DNA of 64,000 bases from Microvirga makkahensis (GTDB lineage: Bacteria > Pseudomonadota > Alphaproteobacteria > Rhizobiales > Beijerinckiaceae): contig NZ_WURB01000009.1 in the NCBI RefSeq assembly GCF_009830105.1, forward strand, positions 62,001 to 126,000, in the 5' to 3' direction. The notes beneath the pieces are model-generated. The model saw only the letters and a program-made list of their open reading frames with translations. It was not told where the DNA came from and made no database searches. This document shows positions 1 through 9,705 of the stretch, piece after piece. The translations under genes and the position numbers were made by a program. Position 1 is the first letter of the stretch, and the number at the start of each line of letters is the position of its first letter.

Positions 1-659
1 TCCAGCGTCACCGGCACGAGGTTCTCGGCGGCGGCCTTCATCACCTCCCGCCCCACTGCCGTGGAGCCAGTGAAGAACAGGTGATCGAAAGGCAGACCTG
101 CGAAAGCCTGCGCAACCTCCACCCCGCCCTGCACCACCGCCACCTCGCTCTCGTCGAACACTTCGCCGATCACCTGATCCAGCAGAGCCGAAGTGCGCGG
201 GGTGAGTTCGGAGGGCTTCACCATGATCCGATTGCCGGCGGCGAGCGCCCCCGCGAGCGGCGACAGGGCAAGCTGCACCGGATAGTTCCAGGGGCTGATG
301 ATCCCGACCACTCCGAGAGGCTGGTAATGGATGCGGCCGGACGCCGGCTGGAACATCAGCCCGATCGGGCGCCGGCGCGGCTTCATCCAGCGCCGGAAAT
401 GCTGTCGGGCGTGCCGCAGTCCGGTGACGACGGGATAGAGATCGGCGAGCTTCGTTTCGTGAATCGAGCGATGCCCGAAATCCTGCGCAACGGCGTGCGC
501 GAAACCATCTGCATGACGGATCAGCGCAGCCGCGAGAGCCTCCAACGCTTCGTCGCGACGTTGAACGGCAAGCGCCCCCTGCTCGGCCCAGGCGCGTCTT
601 TGCACGGCGAAAACGTCCTGGAGCCGCCTCGCGGCAGAAACTGAAACGGTATCATGCAC
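1..659 (-). CDS. Aldehyde dehydrogenase, coniferyl-aldehyde type (N-terminal part)
   Basis: This is the first 219 codons of an NAD(P)-dependent aldehyde dehydrogenase; the rest lies beyond the left edge. Reading on the minus strand from a GTG at 659, I see the N-terminal ALDH fold with ISPWNYPVQL, an AGNRIMVKPSE cofactor-binding stretch and LFFTGSTAVGR, where the nicotinamide-binding loop lies. The catalytic Glu and Cys are outside the window. The short N-terminus and the KPRRRPIGL region resemble the coniferyl aldehyde dehydrogenase subgroup, which oxidises aromatic or long aldehydes. It is divergent from the ABC operon starting at 828, with 168 bp between the two starts, so they may share regulation. 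The start choice is moderate: GTG with a weak GGAG upstream. The family call is firm and the substrate is inferred. Confidence 0.85.
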   Translation of the reverse strand, partial: MHDTVSVSAARRLQDVFAVQRRAWAEQGALAVQRRDEALEALAAALIRHADGFAHAVAQDFGHRSIHETKLADLYPVVTGLRHARQHFRRWMKPRRRPIGLMFQPASGRIHYQPLGVVGIISPWNYPVQLALSPLAGALAAGNRIMVKPSELTPRTSALLDQVIGEVFDESEVAVVQGGVEVAQAFAGLPFDHLFFTGSTAVGREVMKAAAENLVPVTL

Positions 660-827
660 GAAAGTCTGGGCTCCGCTCGACCTCCGCTAAGATATGGCGG
701 CGGCCGCCCGTTCTCCACCCGCGCAGGTTTTCAAGCGCCAAAGAGCCCGGGTGGATTGACGGAAGGGCCATGGCGCGAGGATGCTTCCCGTCCTTCGGGC
801 TTCCCAAGCCGTAGCAGGAGAACGCGA
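660..827. promoter_or_regulatory. Divergent intergenic region between aldehyde dehydrogenase and ABC operon
   Basis: This 168-bp gap separates the two divergent starts. An AGGAG at 816-820, seven bases before the GTG at 828, is the ribosome-binding site that sets the start of the ATPase gene. The frame is open upstream to 654, but that extension is Arg/Pro-rich and unlike any ABC protein. I could not identify a clear operator. Confidence 0.4.
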
Positions 828-2456
828 GTGAACGGCCCCTCCCCCGTGCTGTCGATCGAAAACCTCTCCATCGGCCTGCCGGCCCTGTCGGACCGGCAAT
901 ATGCGATCAGGGACCTGTCGTTGACGATCGAGGCGGGCGAGACGCTCTGCGTCGTAGGAGAATCGGGATCCGGCAAGTCCATGACCGCTATGGCCGCCAT
1001 CGGGTTGCTGCCTCCGGCGGTTTCGGTGCTCTCCGGCTCCATCAGGCTCGGCGGCTCCGATCTTCTCTCTCTCGACGAGGAGAAATGGTGCGAAGTGCGC
1101 GGCCGAGACATCGGCATGGTGTTCCAGGAGCCGATGACCTCGCTCAATCCGGTGATGCGCGTGGCGGACCAGATCGCCGAGACTTTCCGGGCGCATCGCA
1201 TCCTGAGCCCGGCCGATCGCGCCAGACGCGTCGTCGAGCTGCTCGCCGAGGTGAACCTGCCCTATCCCGAACTCATCGCCCGCGCCTATCCGCACGAGCT
1301 CTCCGGCGGCCAGCGCCAGCGGGTGATGATCGCCATGGCCCTGGCGCTGGAGCCTAAGCTCCTCATCGCGGACGAGCCGACGACGGCCCTCGACGTCACG
1401 ACCCAGGCGCAGGTTCTGAAGCTGATCGACAACCTGCGCCGGAAGAAGGGCACGGCGGTTCTCTTCATCACCCATGATTTCGGCGTCGTCGCCGAGATCG
1501 CCGACCGCGTCGCGGTGCTGCAGAACGGCGAGCTCGTGGAACAGGGGCCAGCGGACGTGGTGCTGAACAACCCGCAGCACCCCTATACCACGCGCCTTCT
1601 GGCAGCCGTGCCCTCGCTGACGCCGCCGCCGCCGAAGGAATTGCGGAACGAACCGATCGTTCTGACGGTCGAGGGCCTCCGAAAATCCTACGGCGGACGC
1701 GGCCTCTTCAGGAAGAGCCGCGAGGTCCGGGCGGCCGATGCCGTGAGCTTCGACATCCGCCGCGGCGAAACGCTGGGGCTCGTCGGGGAGTCGGGTTCCG
1801 GCAAATCCACGGTGGGGCGCTGCGTGTTGCGCCTGATCGAGCCCGACGGCGGCAGGATCGAGATCGGGAGCCTGCCCTTCGGCTCCCTGCCGCAGCACGA
1901 TCTGCGCCCGCACAGGCGCAGGATCCAGATCGTCTTTCAGGATCCCTTCGCGTCCCTCAACCCGAGGCGCAAGGTGGGTTACATCATCGCCGAAGGCCCG
2001 ATCACGCAGGGCGTCGCCCCCGACCGGGCTTTCGAGGAAGCGCGCATCCTGCTCGAGAAGGTGGGCCTTCCCGCCCAAGCCGCCGAGCGCTACCCGCACG
2101 AGTTCTCCGGCGGTCAGCGCCAGCGCATCGGCATCGCGCGGGCGCTCGCCATGAAGCCCGACGTGCTGGTCGCGGACGAGGCGGTTTCAGCCCTCGACGT
2201 GTCGGTGCAGGCCGAGATCCTGAAGCTGCTGATAGGCCTACAGGCGGAGTTGGGGCTTTCCATTCTGTTCATCACCCATGACCTGCGTGTCGCCGCACAG
2301 ATCTGTGATCGTGTAGCGGTCATGCAAAAAGGTCGAATTGTCGAAATGGCGGAAACCGCGCATTTGTTTGCTGATCCTCGCGACGCCTACACGCGCCAGC
2401 TCCTGGCCGCCGTGCCGGGCAGAACCAGATTGATTGACGGAGTCCAAAACCGGTGA
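828..2456 (+). CDS. Fused dual ABC transporter ATP-binding protein (DppD-DppF type)
   Basis: This is the energising subunit of a peptide/opine/nickel-type importer. Two ABC ATPase domains are joined in one 542-residue chain. Walker A motifs GESGSGKS occur near residues 44-51 and 320, signature motifs LSGGQRQR and FSGGQRQR near 157 and 425, and Walker B ends LIADEP and LVADEA follow. Each half ends with the C-terminal oligopeptide-transporter extension ([23 protein letters not shown]). The start is the GTG at 828, preceded by AGGAG. The stop overlaps the GTG of the next gene by four bases, so the two are translationally coupled. It serves the binding protein and permeases at 4995-8485, which lack other ATPases. 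Substrate unknown. Confidence 0.93.
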   Translation: MNGPSPVLSIENLSIGLPALSDRQYAIRDLSLTIEAGETLCVVGESGSGKSMTAMAAIGLLPPAVSVLSGSIRLGGSDLLSLDEEKWCEVRGRDIGMVFQEPMTSLNPVMRVADQIAETFRAHRILSPADRARRVVELLAEVNLPYPELIARAYPHELSGGQRQRVMIAMALALEPKLLIADEPTTALDVTTQAQVLKLIDNLRRKKGTAVLFITHDFGVVAEIADRVAVLQNGELVEQGPADVVLNNPQHPYTTRLLAAVPSLTPPPPKELRNEPIVLTVEGLRKSYGGRGLFRKSREVRAADAVSFDIRRGETLGLVGESGSGKSTVGRCVLRLIEPDGGRIEIGSLPFGSLPQHDLRPHRRRIQIVFQDPFASLNPRRKVGYIIAEGPITQGVAPDRAFEEARILLEKVGLPAQAAERYPHEFSGGQRQRIGIARALAMKPDVLVADEAVSALDVSVQAEILKLLIGLQAELGLSILFITHDLRVAAQICDRVAVMQKGRIVEMAETAHLFADPRDAYTRQLLAAVPGRTRLIDGVQNR

Positions 2457-3925
2457 ACGACCAGATCAGCTCGCATATCGCTCCCCACATGGTTTTCAAG
2501 CATCTCATCGGCGGCAAGGAGGTGCCTGCCTCCGACGGCATGCTGCTGGACGTGGTCTCGCCGGTGGATGGCGCGCTCATCGCCAAGATCGCCTCCGGCA
2601 CCGCGCAGGATGTCGATACCGCCGTCAAGGCGGCACGCACCGCGCTCGAAGGTTCCTGGGGCAAGCTAACGGCCACCGAGCGCGGGCGTCTCCTCATGAA
2701 GCTCGCCACGATCGTCGAGGCGCATGCGGACGAGCTGGCAGCCCTGGAGAGCCGCGACAACGGCAAGCCTCTGCGCCAATCGCGCGCCGACGCCATCGCG
2801 CTGGCCCGGTATTTCGAGTTCTACGGCAGCGCCGCCGACAAGCTCCACGGCGACGTCATCCCCTATCTCAACACGCATTTCATCGGCGTCGAGCGCGTGC
2901 CCCACGGCGTGACGGGGCACATCGTCCCCTGGAACTACCCGATGCAGATCTTCGGCCGTTCCGTGGGAGCCGCGTTGGCCGCCGGCAACGCCACCGTGGT
3001 GAAGCCCGCGGAGGATGCGTCGCTGACGATCCTGCGCGTGTCCCAGTTCGCGCGCGAGGCGGGATTCCCCGACGGCGCGCTCAACATCGTCACGGGCCTC
3101 GGCCGCACAGCGGGCGCGGCGCTGTCGGCCCATCCCGGCATCGATTTTCTCTCCTTCACCGGCAGCCCCGAGACCGGCACCGCGGTACAGACGGCCGCCG
3201 CCCAAAACCATGTGGGCGTAACCCTTGAACTCGGCGGAAAGTCGGCGCAGGTCGTCTTCGACGACGCGGATATCGAGCGCGCCCTGCCCACTCTCGTCAA
3301 CGCCATCATCCAGAACGGCGGGCAGACCTGCTCGGCGGGCAGCCGCCTTCTGATCCAGCGCGGCATCTTTGACGAAGTCGTCAGTGCCGTCGCCGAACGT
3401 TTCAAGACGTTGCGCGCCGGGCATCCGGAGCGCGAGCCCGACCTCGGCCCCATGATCAATCAGGCTCAGCAGCGCCGCGTGCGCAGCTATCTGGAGCGTG
3501 CCCGCAACGAAGGTCTTCAGATCATGGGCGAAGGCGTGGTGGCCATCGACGCGCCGGCCGAAGGCTTCTACGTGCCGCCGGTCTTCTTCGCGCCGGTGCC
3601 GCATCGAAGCATTCTGTCCCAGGAGGAGGTTTTCGGCCCCGTTCTCGTGGCGACGCCGTTCGAGGACGAAGCGGAGGCGATCCGTTTCGCCAACGGGACG
3701 CCCTATGGTCTGGCCGCGGGCGTATGGACGCGCGACGCGATGCGCTCGACCCGCGTGGGACGCGCCATGCGGGCAGGTCAGGTCTTCGTGAACTGCTACG
3801 GCGCGGGCGGCGGCATCGAGCTGCCTTTCGGCGGCTTCGGCCGCTCGGGCCATGGCCGCGAGAAGGGCTTCGAGGGATTGGTCGAGTTCACGACCACGAA
3901 GACGCTTGTCATCGCGCACGGGTAG
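2453..3925 (+). CDS. NAD(P)-dependent aldehyde dehydrogenase
   Basis: A full-length (490 residues) ALDH-superfamily enzyme that oxidises an aldehyde to its acid. It shows VPWNYPMQIF, the KPAEDAS cofactor stretch, FTGSPETG, the general-base Glu in TLELGGKS (about residue 258) and the catalytic Cys in GGQTCSAG (about 292), followed by EEVFGPVL and the C-terminal PFGGFGRSGHGREKG. The GTG start overlaps the ATPase stop (GTGA). Its place inside a solute-import operon suggests that it works on the imported compound or a product of it, probably with the downstream SDR enzyme. It resembles betaine/gamma-aminobutyraldehyde-type dehydrogenases, but the sequence alone does not fix the substrate. Confidence 0.93.
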   Translation: MNDQISSHIAPHMVFKHLIGGKEVPASDGMLLDVVSPVDGALIAKIASGTAQDVDTAVKAARTALEGSWGKLTATERGRLLMKLATIVEAHADELAALESRDNGKPLRQSRADAIALARYFEFYGSAADKLHGDVIPYLNTHFIGVERVPHGVTGHIVPWNYPMQIFGRSVGAALAAGNATVVKPAEDASLTILRVSQFAREAGFPDGALNIVTGLGRTAGAALSAHPGIDFLSFTGSPETGTAVQTAAAQNHVGVTLELGGKSAQVVFDDADIERALPTLVNAIIQNGGQTCSAGSRLLIQRGIFDEVVSAVAERFKTLRAGHPEREPDLGPMINQAQQRRVRSYLERARNEGLQIMGEGVVAIDAPAEGFYVPPVFFAPVPHRSILSQEEVFGPVLVATPFEDEAEAIRFANGTPYGLAAGVWTRDAMRSTRVGRAMRAGQVFVNCYGAGGGIELPFGGFGRSGHGREKGFEGLVEFTTTKTLVIAHG

Positions 3926-3944
3926 AGAAAGGTCACAGCTCGGC

Positions 3945-4032
3945 CGTCATGGCCGGGCCGGTCCCGGCCACCTCGATCGGAAAAGCGCTACGCTTCACAG
4001 GATCGGGATCACCGGCACAGGGCCGGTAACGA
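3945..4032 (+). repeat. Dispersed palindromic repeat, copy 1
   Basis: A GC-rich inverted-repeat element in the gap between the aldehyde dehydrogenase and the SDR gene. It contains GGCCGGGCCGGTCCCGGCC followed by GATCGGGATCACCGGCAC and GGCCGGTAACG. The same core recurs six more times in this window. Confidence 0.75.
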
Positions 4033-4135
4033 CGAAAGAGGTCCCGTCCGGCAAGTCTGAGCTGGCTCGGAAAGCGCGGACGACACTCCTCCCCCGCAAG
4101 GGGGGAGGGAAAAGCACACTTGAAAGGGAAGAAAC

Positions 4136-4885
4136 ATGAAACGCCTCGATGGCAAGGTGGCGCTGATCACGGGCGCAGGCTCCGGCTTCGGCTTGGGAAT
4201 TGCGGAGACCTTTGCGCGCGAAGGAGCGAAGGTCGCGGTTGTGGACATCAACGAATCCGCCGCCAGAACGGCCGCAGAGAAGATCGGGACCGCGGCCATC
4301 GGCCTCTCAGCCGACGTGTCGAAGGCCGCCGACGTGAACAATGTGGTCGCCGCGACGCTTTCGGCTTTCGGCAAGCTCGACATCGTGGTCAACAATGCGG
4401 GCATCAGCCACCGCAACCGTCCCATGCTGGAAGTGGAAGAGGACGAGTTCGATCGGGTCTTCGCGGTCAACGTCAAATCGATCTATCTCTTCGCCAAGGC
4501 GGCCGTGCCGCTGATGCACAGCCAGGGCGGCGGAGCCATCATCAACGTGGGCTCGACCGCGGGTCTGCGCCCTCGCCCGGGTCTCACCTGGTACAACAGC
4601 ACCAAGGGCGCGGTGCACACCATGACCAAGTCCATGGCCGTGGAGCTCGCCCCCCAGAAGATACGCGTCTGCGCCGTGGCACCGGTCGCGGGCGAGACGC
4701 CGCTGCTGGCCACCTTCATGGGCGAGGATACGCCGCAGAAGCGCGAGCAATTCATCAATTCCATCCCGCTCGGGCGCTTCTCCACCCCGCAGGATATCGC
4801 CAACGCGGCCCTTTACCTTGCTTCCGACGAGGCCAGCATGATCACCGGCGTGGTGCTGGAGGTCGATGGCGGGCGCTGCATCTGA
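4136..4885 (+). CDS. SDR-family NAD(P)-dependent oxidoreductase
   Basis: A classical short-chain dehydrogenase/reductase of 249 residues, the usual length. The cofactor motif TGAGSGFG is at residues 13-20, NNAG at 86-89, the catalytic Ser at 140 (INVGSTAG) and Tyr153/Lys157 in YNSTK. It should interconvert an alcohol and a ketone or aldehyde with NAD(P)(H). The Asp after the second beta strand (VVDIN) favours NAD(H). It lies between the aldehyde dehydrogenase and the binding protein of the ABC operon, so it probably acts on the imported substrate. GGGAAGAAAC supplies the ribosome-binding site just before the ATG. Substrate unknown. Confidence 0.93.
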   Translation: MKRLDGKVALITGAGSGFGLGIAETFAREGAKVAVVDINESAARTAAEKIGTAAIGLSADVSKAADVNNVVAATLSAFGKLDIVVNNAGISHRNRPMLEVEEDEFDRVFAVNVKSIYLFAKAAVPLMHSQGGGAIINVGSTAGLRPRPGLTWYNSTKGAVHTMTKSMAVELAPQKIRVCAVAPVAGETPLLATFMGEDTPQKREQFINSIPLGRFSTPQDIANAALYLASDEASMITGVVLEVDGGRCI

Positions 4886-4994
4886 TGAAATAGTCGGGAA
4901 AAAGGCCCGAGGAACATCTTCCATCCGGCGCCGCACTGCGTAAGCTGAGGGTCACCGCGACCCTCGCTCCTCACACCGGATGGAGATCCGCCCC

Positions 4995-6476
4995 ATGTCG
5001 AAGCGCTTCCTGGCCGCCTGCCTGCTGCTCTCCGTGAGCGCCCTTCCGGCCCTTGCCGCCAAGACCTCCCTCGTCGTCGGCATGCCAATCGAGCCACCGG
5101 GCCTCGATCCGACGATTGCCGCCCCGGTCGCCATTCGCGAGGTCACGCTCGCCAATCTCTACGAGGGCCTCGTGCGCATCGACAGGAACGGCAAGGTCCA
5201 GCCGCTCCTGGCGAAGAGCTGGGAGATCTCCCCCGATGGTCTCACCTATACCTTCCGCCTGCAGGAAGGCGTGAAGTTCCACGACGGCACCACCTTCGAT
5301 GCCGCCGACGTGAAGTTCGCCTTCGACCGCGCCCGCGATCCCAAGTCCACTAACGCGCAAAAGCAGATCTTCGCGCCGATCGAGGGCATCGAGACGCCCG
5401 ATCCGTCGACCGTGGTGATCAAGCTCAAGGAAACCTCGGGCAATTTCCTCACCTATCTCGGCTGGGGCGACGCGGTGATCGTGGCGCCCGAAACGGCTGC
5501 CAACAACGCGGCGAATCCGGTCGGAACAGGACCCTTCAAGTTCAAGTCATGGACCCGCGGCGACAGGGTGGAGCTCGTCAGGAATCCGGATTACTGGCAG
5601 AAGGACAAGGTGAAGCTGGAAAACGTCACCTTCCGCTTCATCAGCGACTCGCAGGCCCAGGTCGCGGCCGTGCGCGCGGGCGACGTGGATGCCTTCCCGA
5701 ATCTCGCCGCGCCGGAGCTTTTCGCCGAGTTCCAAAAGGATCCTCGCTTCAAGGCGGTCGCGGGCAACACGGAGGGTGAGACGGTCGCGGGCCTCAACAG
5801 CGCCAAGAAGCCATTCGACGATGTTCGCGTGCGCCGCGCCATCATGCACGCCATCGACCGCAAGATGCTCATCGAGGGCGCCTATTCCGGCTTCGGCACT
5901 CCCATCGGCAGCTTCTTCTCGCCGAACCATCCGGCCTATGTGGACACGACCGGCGTCGTTCCCTACGACCCCGCCAAGGCCAAGGCGCTTCTGGCCGAAG
6001 CGGGTTACGGCAACGGCCTGTCGATCACGATCAAGACCCCGCAGATGGCCTATGCGAGCCGCTCGGCGGAATTGATCTCGGCCATGCTCGCGGAGGTGGG
6101 CGTGGACCTGAAGATCATCCCCACGGAATTTCCGGCCAAGTGGATCGAGGAAGTTTTCAAGAACAAGGATTACGATATCACCATCGTGTCCCATACGGAG
6201 CCGCTCGACATAGAGATCTTCGCCCGCGACAACTACTACTTCAATTACAAGAACGAGAAGTTCAAGGCGCTGATCGCGGATGCCGCAAAGACCACGGACG
6301 AGAAGGCGCGCTTCGCCAAGTACGCCGAAGCGCAGAAGATCCTGGCCGAGGACGTGCCCGCCCTCTTCCTCTTCCAGTTGCCGAAGCTCGGCGTGTGGAA
6401 TGCGAAGCTCCAGGGCATGTGGGAGAATTCGCCGATCCCAATCAATGATGTCACGGACGTATCGTGGACGGAGTGA
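4995..6476 (+). CDS. ABC transporter solute-binding protein, family 5 (peptide/opine type)
   Basis: The periplasmic receptor of the importer, 493 residues from the chosen ATG. A Sec signal peptide (MSKRFLAACLLLSVSALPALA, cleaved after ALA) precedes SBP_bac_5 features: NLYEGLVRID, LAKSWEISPDGLTYTF, GVKFHDGTTFDAADVKF, VGTGPFKF and VRRAIMHAIDR. I chose 4995 because GGAG lies nine bases before it; an in-frame ATG at 4980 has no ribosome-binding site and would add residues before the signal peptide. It is transcribed with the ATPase, two dehydrogenases and two permeases. Family 5 receptors bind peptides, opines, nickel or sugars; the ligand cannot be told here. Confidence 0.92.
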   Translation: MSKRFLAACLLLSVSALPALAAKTSLVVGMPIEPPGLDPTIAAPVAIREVTLANLYEGLVRIDRNGKVQPLLAKSWEISPDGLTYTFRLQEGVKFHDGTTFDAADVKFAFDRARDPKSTNAQKQIFAPIEGIETPDPSTVVIKLKETSGNFLTYLGWGDAVIVAPETAANNAANPVGTGPFKFKSWTRGDRVELVRNPDYWQKDKVKLENVTFRFISDSQAQVAAVRAGDVDAFPNLAAPELFAEFQKDPRFKAVAGNTEGETVAGLNSAKKPFDDVRVRRAIMHAIDRKMLIEGAYSGFGTPIGSFFSPNHPAYVDTTGVVPYDPAKAKALLAEAGYGNGLSITIKTPQMAYASRSAELISAMLAEVGVDLKIIPTEFPAKWIEEVFKNKDYDITIVSHTEPLDIEIFARDNYYFNYKNEKFKALIADAAKTTDEKARFAKYAEAQKILAEDVPALFLFQLPKLGVWNAKLQGMWENSPIPINDVTDVSWTE

Positions 6477-6580
6477 ACCACAACTCTCCCGCCTTTCCCT
6501 CGCCCTCGCGGGGACGGCCAAGGGCGGGGGCCGCAAGATCGGAGTGCTGTCCAGATCCCTATTGCCCGACAGCCCTGCAA

Positions 6581-6609
6581 CGTCATGGCCGGCACAAGGC
6601 CGGTGATGA
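6581..6609 (+). repeat. Dispersed palindromic repeat, copy 2 (short)
   Basis: A shortened copy with only the right arm (CATGGCCGGCACAAGGCCGGTGATG). It lies inside the ABC operon between the binding-protein gene and the first permease gene, where it could stabilise or attenuate the transcript. Confidence 0.65.
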
Positions 6610-6701
6610 CACAATCGTGCCGATGAGCCTCTCACCGAACCAAACCATCTCCACCCCAGCCCCTCCCCGCAAAGGAGAGAGAAGGCGGGGATCGTAAACT
6701 C

Positions 6702-7649
6702 ATGCTGCACCTCGTCATCTCCCGCCTCGTCTCCCTGTCCATGACACTCCTGTTCGTCTCGCTGGCGATCTTCCTGATCTTGGAGGTGCTGCCGGGTGAC
6801 CCGGCGGCGATCATGCTGGGCACCGCCGCACGGGAGGATACTCTCGCGGCTCTGAGGCAGGAACTCGGGCTCGATCAGCCGGCGCTCGTCCGCTATCTCG
6901 ATTGGATCGGCGGGATCCTGCACGGCGATCTCGGCACCTCCATCACCTACAAGATGCCGGTCTCAACGCTTGTGGCCGAGCGCATGAGCGTTACGCTGCC
7001 CCTGAGCCTTCTCGCCATTCTGATCTCGACGGCCCTCGCCCTGCCCCTCGGCGTGGCCGCCGCCGCGCGCCGGGACGGGCCGGTGGATCGCGCAGTGCTG
7101 GTGTTCAGCCAGATGGGAGTCGCCGTGCCGAATTTCTGGATTGGCCTTCTCTTCATCCTGTTCTTCTCGACCCACCTCGGCTGGTTTCCGGCGGGCGGCT
7201 TTCCCGGCTGGGGCGCCGGGATCGGGCCCGCCCTCCAGGCTCTGCTCCTGCCCGCTCTGGCGCTTGCCCTGCCCCAGGCGGCCGTGCTCACCCGCGTGAC
7301 GCGCTCCGCGACGCTCGAAGTGGTCGGTGCGGATTTCGTGCGCACGGCGCGCGCCAAAGGCTTGGACCGAGGCGCGACCCTGCGGCGGCATGTGGTGCCG
7401 AACGCGCTCATTCCCGTCACCACCATCCTGGGCCTGCAGCTTTCCTTCTTCTTCGGCGGCGCGATCCTGGTCGAGAACGTGTTCAACCTGCCGGGGCTCG
7501 GGCGGCTCGCCTATCAGGCCCTGAACCAGCGTGACCTCGTGGTGATCAAGGACATCGTGCTGATCTTTTCCGGCTTTGTGATCGTGGTGAACTTCCTAGT
7601 CGATCTCGGCTACACTATCCTCGATCCGCGCCTCAGGAACCGAGCATGA
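6702..7649 (+). CDS. ABC transporter permease, DppB type
   Basis: A 315-residue inner-membrane permease of the peptide/opine/nickel family. The N-terminal transmembrane helix is followed by the family's VLPGDPAAIMLG segment, then LGLDQPALVRYLDWIGGILHGDLGTS, typical of DppB. Five more membrane segments and the EAA loop (ADFVRTARAKGLDR...LRRHVVPNALIP) that contacts the ATPase follow. The stop overlaps the ATG of the partner permease by four bases. It is the first half of the heteromeric channel served by the fused ATPase at 828. Confidence 0.93.
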   Translation: MLHLVISRLVSLSMTLLFVSLAIFLILEVLPGDPAAIMLGTAAREDTLAALRQELGLDQPALVRYLDWIGGILHGDLGTSITYKMPVSTLVAERMSVTLPLSLLAILISTALALPLGVAAAARRDGPVDRAVLVFSQMGVAVPNFWIGLLFILFFSTHLGWFPAGGFPGWGAGIGPALQALLLPALALALPQAAVLTRVTRSATLEVVGADFVRTARAKGLDRGATLRRHVVPNALIPVTTILGLQLSFFFGGAILVENVFNLPGLGRLAYQALNQRDLVVIKDIVLIFSGFVIVVNFLVDLGYTILDPRLRNRA

Positions 7650-8485
7650 CGAACCGCTCCCTGCGTCCGAGTTCCGCCCTCGTGGTCGGCGGCGTTCTGA
7701 CGGCGCTCCTCATCGCAACCGCCCTCCTGTCCCTCGTCTGGACGCCCGAGGTACCCACCCGCGTACGCGTCGCCATGCGACTGAAGGCGCCCCTGGAGGC
7801 AGGGCTCCTCGGCACCGATCATTTCGGACGCGACGTCACCTCCCTCCTCATGGTCGGAGCCTGGAACTCGCTCGCCATCGCGTGGCCCGCAGTTCTCTTA
7901 GGCGCGGCCATCGGCACCGCCATCGGCTCCGCGGCGGCCGCCTGGAAGGGGATAGCGGACGAAATCGCCATGCGCGTATCGGACGTGGTCTTCGCCTTCC
8001 CGGCCGTTCTCTCCGCCATCATGATCGGGGCGCTGGTAGGCTCCGGCCCGCTTGCTGCCATTCTCGCCATCGCGGTGTTCAACGTGCCCGTCTTCGCCCG
8101 GGTCACGCGCGGCGTCGCCCTGCAGGTCTGGACACTCGACTACATCGCCGCCGCCCGCGCCATCGGCAAGCACCCGCTGCGGATCACCTGGGAGGACGTG
8201 ATGCCCAATATTGCGGGTGCGCTCATCGTGCAGGTCACGATCCAGCTCGCGCTTGCCATCCTGACCGAAGCCGGCCTGAGCTATCTCGGCCTCGGCGTGC
8301 GCCCGCCCGATCCGAGCTGGGGCCGGATGCTCAGCGACGCCCAGACCTATCTCTCGCAGGCCCCTCACCTCGCCATCGCGCCGGGCCTTGCGATCGCTCT
8401 CGCGGTGCTGGGTCTGAACCTCTTGGGCGACGGCCTGCGTGATGCGCTGGATCCGACGCTGAAAGGCCGTGGCGCAGCGGCTTGA
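7646..8485 (+). CDS. ABC transporter permease, DppC type
   Basis: The second permease of the importer, 279 residues. It has the DppC-type N-terminal helix and LLGTDHFGRDVTSLLMVGAWNSL, then FAFPAVLSAIMIGAL, the EAA loop (DYIAAARAIGKHP...WEDVMPNI) and the typical end GLRDALDPTLKGR. It starts within the stop of the preceding gene (ATGA). It closes the operon; the next gene runs on the other strand, with a palindromic repeat between the two stops. Confidence 0.93.
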   Translation: MTNRSLRPSSALVVGGVLTALLIATALLSLVWTPEVPTRVRVAMRLKAPLEAGLLGTDHFGRDVTSLLMVGAWNSLAIAWPAVLLGAAIGTAIGSAAAAWKGIADEIAMRVSDVVFAFPAVLSAIMIGALVGSGPLAAILAIAVFNVPVFARVTRGVALQVWTLDYIAAARAIGKHPLRITWEDVMPNIAGALIVQVTIQLALAILTEAGLSYLGLGVRPPDPSWGRMLSDAQTYLSQAPHLAIAPGLAIALAVLGLNLLGDGLRDALDPTLKGRGAAA

Positions 8486-8510
8486 GACGGCAACGCCGCT
8501 CCTGCCCCCG

Positions 8511-8575
8511 CGATCCCGATCGTAAAAGGCGCGGCGCTTCAGATGATCGGGATCACCGGCACGAGGCCGGTGATG
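8511..8575 (+). repeat. Dispersed palindromic repeat, copy 3
   Basis: CGATCCCGATCG, then GCGCGGCGCTTC, GATCGGGATCACCGGCAC and GAGGCCGGTGATG. It sits between the convergent ends of the DppC-type permease gene and the flavin oxidoreductase gene and may act as a two-way transcript end. Confidence 0.75.
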
Positions 8576-8599
8576 TCGTGGTGGGGAATGTCCGGCGCC

Positions 8600-9598
8600 C
8601 TACGCCGCCTGCCTCATCGTCCGCCGCACATCCGCCAGGATTTCGTAGGAGCGCAGGCGCTTTCCGTGGTCGTAGATGGCCGAGGCCACGATCAGCTCGT
8701 CCGCGCCCGTCTGTTCGAGGAAGCCTTCGAGCCCCTCACGCACCGTGTTGGCGGAGCCGACGAAGGAACAGGCGAGCATGCTCGAGGCCTGCGCTTTCTC
8801 GGCGGGCGTCCAGTAGGTTTCGATGTCGTCAATGGGTGGCTGGAGCTTGCCGCGCGTGCCGCGGAACATGTTGGTGAAAGCCTGCTGCGCCGAGGTGAAG
8901 AGATATTTCGCCTCCTCATCCGTGTCGGCGGCGATCACGTTCACGCCCACCATGGCATAGGGCTTGTCGAGTTGGGCGGAGGGCTGGAAGCGCTCGCGAT
9001 AGACCTGCAGCGCCTGAAACAGGGCGTTCGGCGCGAAATGCGAGGCGAACGCGTAAGGAAGCCCGAGCATGGCCGCGAGCTGCGCACCGAACAGGCTGGA
9101 GCCGAGAATCCAGATCGGCACGTTGCTGTCGGAGCCGGGCACGGCCTGAATCACCTGCCCCGGCTGCACCGGCCCGAGCAGGGCCTGCAGCTCCATGACA
9201 TCCTGCGGGAAGGTATCGGCGCTGGTGGGATCGCGGCGCAGGGCCCGCATCGTGCGCTGGTCGGTGCCGGGAGCCCTGCCGACGCCGAGATCGATGCGGC
9301 CCGGGAACAGGGCATCGAGGGTGCCGAACTGCTCGGCGATGATCATCGGCGCGTGGTTCGGCAGCATGATGCCGCCCGCCCCCACGCGGATCGTCCTCGT
9401 GCCTCCCGCCACATGGGCGATCGCCACGCTCGTCGCGGCACTGGCGATCCCCACCATGTTGTGGTGCTCGGCGAGCCAGAAGCGGTTATAGCCCCAGCGT
9501 TCCGCGTGCTGCGCCAGATCGAGCGAATGGCGCAGAGCGTCGCTCGCCGTGGAACCCTCAGTGATATGGGCGAGATCGAGAATGGAAAGCGGCGGCAT
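8600..9598 (-). CDS. LLM-class flavin-dependent oxidoreductase
   Basis: A 332-residue luciferase-like monooxygenase. Members use reduced FMN (or F420) with oxygen and fold as a TIM barrel. The sequence shows WLAEHHN near residue 40, [23 protein letters not shown], the [14 protein letters not shown] segment of the YhbW/MsnO-like subgroup, and [16 protein letters not shown]. The length is normal for the subgroup, whose real substrates are mostly unknown. It stands alone on the minus strand, convergent with the ABC operon. No flavin reductase lies beside it, so its reduced flavin must come from elsewhere. Confidence 0.88.
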   Translation of the reverse strand: MPPLSILDLAHITEGSTASDALRHSLDLAQHAERWGYNRFWLAEHHNMVGIASAATSVAIAHVAGGTRTIRVGAGGIMLPNHAPMIIAEQFGTLDALFPGRIDLGVGRAPGTDQRTMRALRRDPTSADTFPQDVMELQALLGPVQPGQVIQAVPGSDSNVPIWILGSSLFGAQLAAMLGLPYAFASHFAPNALFQALQVYRERFQPSAQLDKPYAMVGVNVIAADTDEEAKYLFTSAQQAFTNMFRGTRGKLQPPIDDIETYWTPAEKAQASSMLACSFVGSANTVREGLEGFLEQTGADELIVASAIYDHGKRLRSYEILADVRRTMRQAA

Positions 9599-9705
9599 GG
9601 GCGAACTCTCTGCTGAACGGGCGAAGCGATGACCGACCTGAGATCATCACTCGACCCCTGCGATGCAAGATCCGGAGCCCCTCGCCCAGAGCGCAGCAGC
9701 TTTGC

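Noticed and set aside
687-2099. 470-codon minus-strand open frame opposite the fused ABC ATPase
   Set aside because: Shadow of a well-supported gene, with Arg/His/Gly-rich composition and no family motif.
2666-3919. 417-codon minus-strand open frame opposite the aldehyde dehydrogenase
   Set aside because: Antisense shadow; the plus-strand gene has all catalytic residues.
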